A stretch of 64,000 nucleotides of DNA. Source: DATKFM01 sp963810485. Lineage in GTDB: Bacteria; Pseudomonadota; Alphaproteobacteria; Dongiales; Dongiaceae. Positions 57,958 through 64,000 of the stretch are shown here, one piece after another. Location: the NCBI GenBank assembly GCA_963810485.1, contig CAWENQ010000005.1, positions 744,001 to 808,000 of the forward strand, written 5' to 3'. The notes below the pieces were generated by a model, which was not told the origin of the DNA, made no database searches, and worked only from the letters and a program-made list of their open reading frames with translations. The position numbers and the translations under genes were made by a program. Position 1 is the first letter of the stretch, and each line of letters opens with the position of its first letter.

Positions 57958-58377
57958 CTACAACTGGTCGCGCAGGTCGAACGCGGTCTCGCCGAGCCGC
58001 CGTCGTCCTCGTCGGCGAGCGGCTTCTGGAAGAAGGTGAGGTTGATGCACTCGAAGGCCTCGCCGTGGCCGTCGTAGGCGCGCTCGACCGCCATGCGGCA
58101 CTGCGGGAGCGGCTTGCCGGTGAGCTTGACGCCGCCGTAGCCGTGGCGGGTGCGCTCGGCCTCGCGGAAGACCTCGATGTCGATCTCGACGGAGAAGACC
58201 TTGTTCAGGCAGCCCATGAAGCGCTGGCCGGTCTCCTCGTGGTCGTAGAAGTAGAGGTAGCGGCAGTCGGCGGCCAGGCAGCCCGGCCGGGTGCACCACC
58301 CGGTCGCAGAACGAGCAGCAGCGACGGCACTCCTGAAACTCCGCCGGCTGGGGTTGGGCTGCTCTAGGCACCGCCAA
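57958..58377 (-). pseudogene. Cys-rich conserved protein, two indels
   Basis: About 135 residues. It opens FQECRRCCSFCDRVVHP, moves to another frame for MGCLNKVFSVEIDIEVF, GYGGVKLTGKPLPQC and FECINLTFFQKPLADED, then changes back to end GETAFDLRDQL. The clustered cysteines suggest a metal site. It resembles an uncharacterised actinobacterial family; I cannot name a function. Confidence 0.6.
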
Positions 58378-59700
58378 TCAGTCTAGCCCCGGGAAATAAA
58401 GCCGTAACCGGTTGCGCGGTACCGCTCGGGCGCCGCGATCAGCCGCGAAAGTGGCGACCAGCAGGAAGACGTTCAGGGCGATGATCAGCCCGGCGACGCC
58501 GGCCGCCACCGCCGTCGTCGCCGGCCGGTTGACGAGCGCGCCCATCACGTCGCGCCGCCGGGTGATCACCAGCGAGCGGGATCAGCGCGAACGGGATGCC
58601 GAACGACAGGACGACCTGGGAGATGACGAGCGCGCGCGTCGGGTCGACGCCGATCGCCAGCACGACGAGCGCCGGGAGCATCGTCACGAGGCGGCGCAGG
58701 AACAGCGGGATCGTGCGGTCGATGAAGCCCTGCATCACGACCTGGCCGGCGAGCGTGCCGACGCTGGAGCTCGCGAAGCCGGACGCGAGCAGCGCGATGG
58801 CGAACGCGATCGCCGTGCCGCTGCCGACCATCGACTCGAACCCGGCGTGCGCCTCCTCGAGCGTGTCGACCTCGGCGCCCGTGCTCGTGGAACAGCGACG
58901 CGGCGATGATCAGCATCGCCATGTTCACGAGGCCGGCGAGCGTCATCGCGATCGCCGACGTCGAGGCGCTGGAACTTGAGGACGCGCTTCTTCTCCTCGT
59001 CCGTCGCCGGGCTCGCTGCGCTCGGACGTCAGCGCGGAGTGCAGGTAGATCACGTGCGGCATCACGGTCGCGCCGAGGATGCCGACGGCGAACAGCACGC
59101 TCTCGGAGCCCTCGAAGCCGGGCACGAAGCCGCCGGCGATGTCGCCGGCGTCGCCGCCGACCTGCAGCGTGTCGTAGATGAAGCCCGAGCAGGATCACGG
59201 CGAGCATGCCGGCGATCGTGACCTCGAAGCGGCGGTAGCCGCTGCGCTCCGCAGGCCGAGCACGCCGAACGCGACGACCGCGGTGATCAGGCCGGCCGGG
59301 AACAGCGGGATGCCGAAGAGGAGGTTGAGGGCGATCGCGGCGCCGACGAACTCGGCGAGGTCGGTGGCCATCGCGATCAGCTCGGCCTGCACCCACAGGC
59401 CCTGCGAGACGCGCTTCGGGAAGAGCTCGCGGCACAGTTCGGGGAGGTTCTTGCCCGTCGCGACGCCGACCTTGGCCGACAGGTTCTGGATCGAGGATGC
59501 CCATCAGGTTGGCGCTGAGGACGACCCACAGCAGGAGGTAGCCGAACTCCGCGCCGCCCGCGATGTTCGTGGCGAAGTTGCCCGGGTCGACGTAGGCGAC
59601 CGCCGCGACGAACGCGGCGCCCAGCTGGGGCAGAACGCGGCCCGCGAGGGAGGTGGGCGGCGCGGGCGCCCGGGGGCGCGGCGGTCGATGGCACCGCGAA
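58378..59700 (-). pseudogene. mntH: NRAMP-family Mn2+/Fe2+ transporter, many indels
   Basis: Proton-coupled divalent metal importer of about 430 residues. Pieces from the 5' end: AAFVAAVAYVDPGNFATNIA with the DPGN metal site of helix 1, YLLLWVVLSANLMGIL, VQAELIAMATDLAEFVGAA, GATVMPHVIYLHSAL with the MPH site of helix 6, then VVMQGFIDRTIPLFLRRLV and the last helices. At least seven frame changes separate them. Conserved metal motifs argue for a functional gene damaged by read errors. Confidence 0.8.
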
Positions 59701-59719
59701 AGTATGGCATGCCAAAACT
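59701..59719. promoter_or_regulatory. Palindrome upstream of mntH, MntR/DtxR-like
   Basis: AGTATGGCATGCCAAAACT is a 19-base near-palindrome centred on TGGCATGCCA, at the very start of the transporter gene. A related half, ACATGGCATGCAAG, occurs at 59741-59754. Metal-responsive DtxR-family repressors bind sites of this shape; the link is inferred. Confidence 0.45.
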
Positions 59720-59826
59720 TGAGATCGCTTAGCCGCCGGAACATGGCATGCAAGTGGTGGCATCTTTCGGCGAAGCGGCAATCCGGTCGCAACCCGCTCG
59801 CAATGGCCTCGATCGAGGGTGGCTCC

Positions 59827-61261
59827 ATGACCCCAGAGCGTCGTCACCCCAGGAACCGAAGCCGACGGCCGTCGCGGCGCCGCCGGATGACTCCCGTCTC
59901 TGCCGTCGCCGCCGCGGCCTCGCCGTGGCGGCGACTCGCCCCGGCCACGGCGTCCGCCGACACGATCTCGTACGTGAAGGACGACAACGTGTGGATCGCC
60001 GAGCCCGGCGGGACCAAGCAGCACTCAGGTGACGACCGACGGCTCGAGCAGACGCCGTACCGCTACCCGTCGCAGGCCGACGACGGAACGATCGTCGCCG
60101 CGCAGCGGCGGCGAGATCGTCGTGCTGCGCCAGAACGGCGAGGTGGTGCGCCGCATCGACGCGCCGGCGCTGACGGACTCGCCGGGCCACAGCGTCGACG
60201 GGACCGTCGACCACGTCGCCGTCTCGCCCGACGGCAAGACGATCGCGTACTCGTTCTACCGCTACTCGTGCCCGGCCGCGGCGAACTGCGCGTACCGCGG
60301 ATCGCTCGGGTACGTGCGCGCGGACGGGTCGGCGATCCGTCGGCCGGCGCCTACGGCTGGCAGCCGTCGTTCGTCTCCAACAGCCGCGTGCTCGCGTTCG
60401 GCGGTGCCGGAAGCCAGGTGGGGATCCACGACGTCGGCTCGGGACAGCCGACCGCCCACTGGTTCGACGACGACGGCTACCCGGTGCCGACCGACCTCGA
60501 GCGACGGCGAGCTCACCCGGTCGGGCAACAAGCTCGCGCTGGTCCGCGGCTACGGCGATTGCGTCGCAGCTCGTCTGGTACGCGGTCGACGGGAACGCGC
60601 TCAGCGGACCCGGCGCCCGCCGGCCGGCGTCCGTGTGCAAGACCGGCGCCGAGGCGGGCACCCACGGCCCGTCGTGGGCGCCGGACGGCGACGGGCTCGC
60701 GGTCGCCGATTCCGACGGCATCGTAGTGCTGCGCAACACGACGCTCGATCGAGCGAGTGCGGCAACGTGATCGCTGACGCTGCGTGCATCCCGGGCGGCA
60801 CGCAGCCGGACTGGGGTCCGGCCGCGGTGAACCCCCAGCCGCGCACGCGGCCGGGTACGCCGGCGGCACGCCGGGCAACGGCACGCCGGGCGACGGGAGC
60901 GGCCCGGTGGCGGGACCGGCGGCGGCTCGGACCGGCGGCGGCTCGACCGGCGGCGGCACGGTCGAGCCGGCCGCGGGCGCGAGGCTGAGCGTCAAGGCCG
61001 GTCAGAAGCTGCGCAAGGCGCTGGCGAAGGGCCTGACAGGTGCAGCTCGCCGGTCTGCCCGCGGGCACGGTGAAGGTGCAGGCGAAGGTGGGCTCGAAGG
61101 TCGTCGCCACGGGCACCGCGAAGGTCGGCGCGAGCGGCACGGCGACCGTGACGCTCAAGTTCACGAAGGCGGCGAAGAAGTCGCTCGGCAAGAAGAAGGC
61201 GGTCAAGCTGACGCTCGTCGCCACCGGCGCGCCGAAGGCGACGGTGAACCTCCGCCGCTGA
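59827..61261 (+). pseudogene. Secreted beta-propeller (PD40/TolB-like) protein with Ig-like tail, many indels
   Basis: About 475 residues over several frames. A signal-like start, then DTISYVKDDNVWIAEPGG, HVAVSPDGKTIAYSFYRYS, WQPSFVSNSRVLAFGGAG and HGPSWAPDGDGLAVADSDG, which are WD40-like propeller blades. A Gly/Thr/Pro linker leads to a C-terminal domain, GTAKVGASGTATVTLKFT then KKSLGKKKAVKLTLVATG. That tail is typical of Solirubrobacter-type actinobacteria. Six or more frame changes. No enzymatic motif. Confidence 0.65.
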
Positions 61262-61333
61262 CGGCGCCGGTATTCGAGCTGCTGACGGCCCGCGCGCCCG
61301 CCACCCGGCGGGCGCGCCGCCGTTCAGGGGCGA

Positions 61334-61822
61334 TCAGGCGGCGCGCTTGAGCGCGCCGGCGTGCGGCTCGGCTGCCGCCAGCACACGCGTCAGTGAGCGC
61401 CAGCGGGCCTGCCGGTAGCGGTAGAAGATCGCCGCGAAGAGCCACACCGAGGCGGTCAGCGGGCCGGCCTCGATCTCGACCTCGTCCGTGTAGCGGCACG
61501 ACGACGGGCCCGTCGGCTCGAAGCGCAGCCGGTGGTTCCACGTCCGTACCGGCCCGCCGCCCTCGGCGGTCACGATCTCGTGCGGCGTCGGCGCTGACCA
61601 GCCGGATCGTGTGCCGCCAGCTCGGGATCACCCCGAACCACCAGAGGCGCGCCGGTGATCACGGCGCCGGCTTCGAAGCCGTCGTCTCGCCGGGACGCCG
61701 GACAGCCCGCGAACCGTCAGCACGGGGCTCACGACGTGGAAGAACAGCTCGGGCGTCTGCGCGAGCCCGAACGCTCGCTCGACGGGGATCGGAAGGTCGG
61801 TGCTCACGGTGACGACGGCCAT
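61334..61822 (-). pseudogene. SRPBCC (START-like) family protein, indels
   Basis: About 160 residues. It starts VVTVSTDLPIPVERAFGLAQ and FFHVVSPVLTVRGL, and after two frame changes (about 61690 and 61590) continues RTWNHRLRFEPTGPSSCRY and FYRYRQARWRSLTRVLA. This is the ligand-binding SRPBCC fold. Divergent from the TetR gene 53 bases away, which may regulate it. Confidence 0.65.
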
Positions 61823-61874
61823 GCGCATATTATGAGCAATTACTCGCATTCTGTACTACTCGCATTTCGCCACC

Positions 61875-62531
61875 GTGACCACGACCCAGCTCAACCCGCG
61901 CAAGCAGCCGCGCCAGGAACGCGCACGGCAGACCGTCGACGCGATCCTCGAGGCGGCTGCTCAGGTTTTCGAGCGCGCACGGGTACGCGGCCGGCACGAC
62001 GAACCGGATCGCCGAGCGCGCCGGGATCTCGATCGGCTCGCTCTACCAGTACTTCCCGAACAAGGACGCGATCCTCGTCGCGATCATCGAACGCCACGTC
62101 GACGAGGGCGTCGCCGCGATGGGACCGCTGTTCGCCGAGCTTCACGAAGCGCCGCCCCCACCCCACGCCGGCTTCGCGCGGATGATGGACACGATGCTCG
62201 AGCTGCACCGCGGCCGGCCCGACCTGCACCGCGTCCTGTTCGAGGAGGCCCCGCGCCCGCCCGCAGCTCCAGCGCCGGCTCGAGGAGCTCACCACGACGG
62301 TCGTCGCCGGAGTCGCCACCTACCTGCGCGCACGCCCCGAGGTGAACGACCGACCCCGAGATCACCGCCCGCCTCACCGTCCAGGTGATCGAGTCGGTGA
62401 CGCACAACCTCGTCCTCCACCCCACCACCCGCGACCGCACCGACGAGTACGCGGCCGCGACCGTCGAGATGCTCACGACCTACGCGACCGCGCGGGTCAG
62501 CCGCCGGCGCCGTACGGCGCAGCGCCGCTGA
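61875..62531 (+). pseudogene. TetR family transcriptional regulator, indels
   Basis: About 215 residues, GTG start at 61875. The N-terminal DNA-binding helices are RARQTVDAILEAAAQVFER and, after a frame change near 61980, TNRIAERAGISIGSLYQYF. The ligand domain follows (FARMMDTMLELHRGRPDLHR, then TARLTVQVIESVTHNLVLH), with more changes near 62260 and 62345. Its end overlaps the dnaE end by 35 bases. Confidence 0.75.
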
Positions 62532-64000
62532 GAACAAGCGCGCTAGGCCGACGAGCGACCGGCTCAGGCACGGCCGCGGAGAACGGCGCCTCGACCTCGC
62601 GCAGCGCCACGTCGCCGTCACCGGCCACGGTGTCCTTGAGGTCCTGCAGGCAGTTCGCCGACCCCGACACCCGGAACTCCGGCCCCAGCACGAGCACGCG
62701 GTCGCCGACCACCAGCACGAGGTCGCGCTCGCCCTTGTGCGAGCCGATCAGGTCCTTCAGGTCGTCGAGAACGGTCGCCGGCACCTGGCCGTCGAGCTGC
62801 ACCCGGACCTGGTGCACCACCGCGGCCTTCGCGTCGAGCTCGGCCATCTTCTCGCGCGCCTTCTCGATCTCCTGATCGGTCGGCTCGAACGGCTGACGTC
62901 CTGGACGACGACCTTGGTCTCGCCCTGGTCCTTGTGGTCGACCCGCCCGCGCACGACGACGAGCTTGTCGACGTCGATCTTGTCCGCGTTCGCCCTGGTA
63001 GGCGGAGTTGAAGACGAGGATCTCGACCTGCCCCTCGAGGTCGTCGAGGGTGGCGAACATCATCATGTCGCCCTTCTTCGTGCGGATGCGCTTGCACTCG
63101 ACGATCATGCCGCCGACCGTGACCCACTCGCCGTCCTTGCGGTCGGCGGCCTCGGCCAGCGAGCAGTCGACCTTGGCCCGCAGCGCCGGCCGCACCTCCT
63201 TCAGCGGGTGCGACGAGAGGAACAGGCCGAGCGTCTCCTTCTCCATCTCGTTGCGCTCGCTCGGGTCGTCGGGCATCGGCGGCACCGGCGGGTGCTGCGG
63301 GCATCGCGAACGGCGTTCGCCGCCGCCGCCTCCCGCAGCCGGCTCGTCGAAGTCGAAGATCGAGCCCTGCCCGAGCTCGGCGTCCTGCTGCTGCTTCTGG
63401 CCCGCCGCCTGCGCCGACGGCAGGATCTCCATCATCCCCGCGCGCGACGCGCCCGGTCGAGTCGAGCGCGCCGCACTTGACGAGCGACTCGATCGCCTTC
63501 TTGTTCACCGTGCGGCAGTCGACGCGCTCGCAGAAGTCCCAGATCGAGTGGAACGGCCCGCCCTCCGTCGCGCGCCTCGATGATCTTCTCGACCGCGGCG
63601 TGGCCGACGTTCTTGACCGCGTCGAGCCCGAAGCGGATCTGCGCCCTCGACGACCACGAAGTCGTGGTCGGACTCGTTGACGTCCGGCGGCAGGACGTCG
63701 ATGCCCATCTCCTCGCAGCGTGAGACGAAGAACGGCACCTTGTCCTTGGTCGACATGACCGACGAGATGAGCGCCGCCATGTACTCGGCCGGGTAGTTGG
63801 CCTTGAGCCACGCCGTGCGGTACGAGATCAGCGCGTAACAGGCGGCGTGCGACTTGTTGAACGAGTAGTCGGCCGCGGCCTCGTTGGTCGACCAGAGCTC
63901 CTGGATGACCGGCTCCGCTGGTGCCGCTGGCTCGCGCGCGCCCTCGAAGAACATCGGCTTGAGCTTGGCCATCGCCTCGCGGTTCTTCTTGCCGATCGCC
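62497..64000 (-). CDS. dnaE: DNA polymerase III alpha subunit, C-terminal part, indels (partial)
   Basis: The gene enters from the right edge. From 63972: YSFNKSHAACYALISYRTAW, EYMAALISSVMSTKDKVPFF and GIDVLPPDVNESDHDF belong to the fingers/helix-hairpin region. Downstream comes the OB-fold (GDMMMFATLDDLEGQVEILV) and a C-terminal region ending at 62497. Frame changes occur about every 200-300 bases. Length and order fit actinobacterial DnaE1. Confidence 0.85.

Noticed and set aside
56232..64000. Horizontally acquired genomic island
   Set aside because: It contains housekeeping genes (gltX, dnaE, nfo) of another phylum, has no integrase or mobility gene, and starts by cutting two genes; a chimeric assembly fits better.

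Overview
The window joins two unrelated kinds of DNA. Positions 1 to about 56,200 look like the chromosome of an alphaproteobacterium, probably of the Rhodospirillales sort. The evidence is high-GC coding DNA, the murA / DUF2948 / UPF0262 / low-molecular-weight phosphatase / infA / maf gene order, a STAS-fused MlaE, two-subunit glyQ-glyS and a NeuB-type pseudaminic acid pathway. From about 56,230 to the end, the proteins (gltX, nfo, an NRAMP transporter, a beta-propeller protein with a Solirubrobacter-like tail, TetR, dnaE) look actinobacterial, Thermoleophilia-like. Almost every gene there is broken by one-base indels. The change occurs inside maf and inside gltX, so I read it as an assembly chimera rather than transfer.

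Left part. 1-2.6 kb: a glucose/mannose-type ABC importer (gtsABC). 2.8-9.3 kb: a cupin, a DUF1479 protein, a TadG-like von Willebrand protein, a GFA-family protein, a membrane protein and a patatin. 9.3-17 kb is accessory DNA. It holds nine copies of a multi-stem palindromic repeat, 3'-end fragments of GFA and DUF1479 genes, a broken AIPR-type (abortive infection) gene with a membrane neighbour, an indel-ridden mmsA, and a DUF559 nuclease-like gene bracketed by repeat pairs. 17.2-26.8 kb: a methyltransferase, an amidase, a radical SAM protein, a D-aminopeptidase, apt, and a complete mlaEFD-lipoprotein transport operon. 26.8-32.5 kb: pseudaminic acid genes (pseH-like, pseG, pseF, pseI) with a surface-carbohydrate protein and a second acetyltransferase. 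Then come tRNA-Pro(CGG), an adenylate cyclase with TPR repeats behind a CRP-like box, ispB, a tRNA methyltransferase, glyQS, ppdK, a P1 peptidase, ygfZ, dihydroorotase, a thiolase and acuI.

48.9-51.3 kb looks like a small phage-derived regulatory island: an S24 repressor, small genes with matched promoter/operator signals on both sides, a leaderless start, and a tRNA gene cut in its anticodon loop. 51.9-56.2 kb is the conserved housekeeping run dcd, murA, DUF2948, UPF0262, phosphatase, infA, maf. hisD, usually found in this run, is absent.

Indels are clustered (14.2-15.7, 39.3-39.8, 41.9, 42.7, 55.8-56.2 kb and everything after). Where I could reconstruct the intended base they are +1/-1 changes, mostly in G/C runs. 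Most broken housekeeping genes are therefore probably read errors, while the fragments at 9.3-11.5 kb look like real gene decay.
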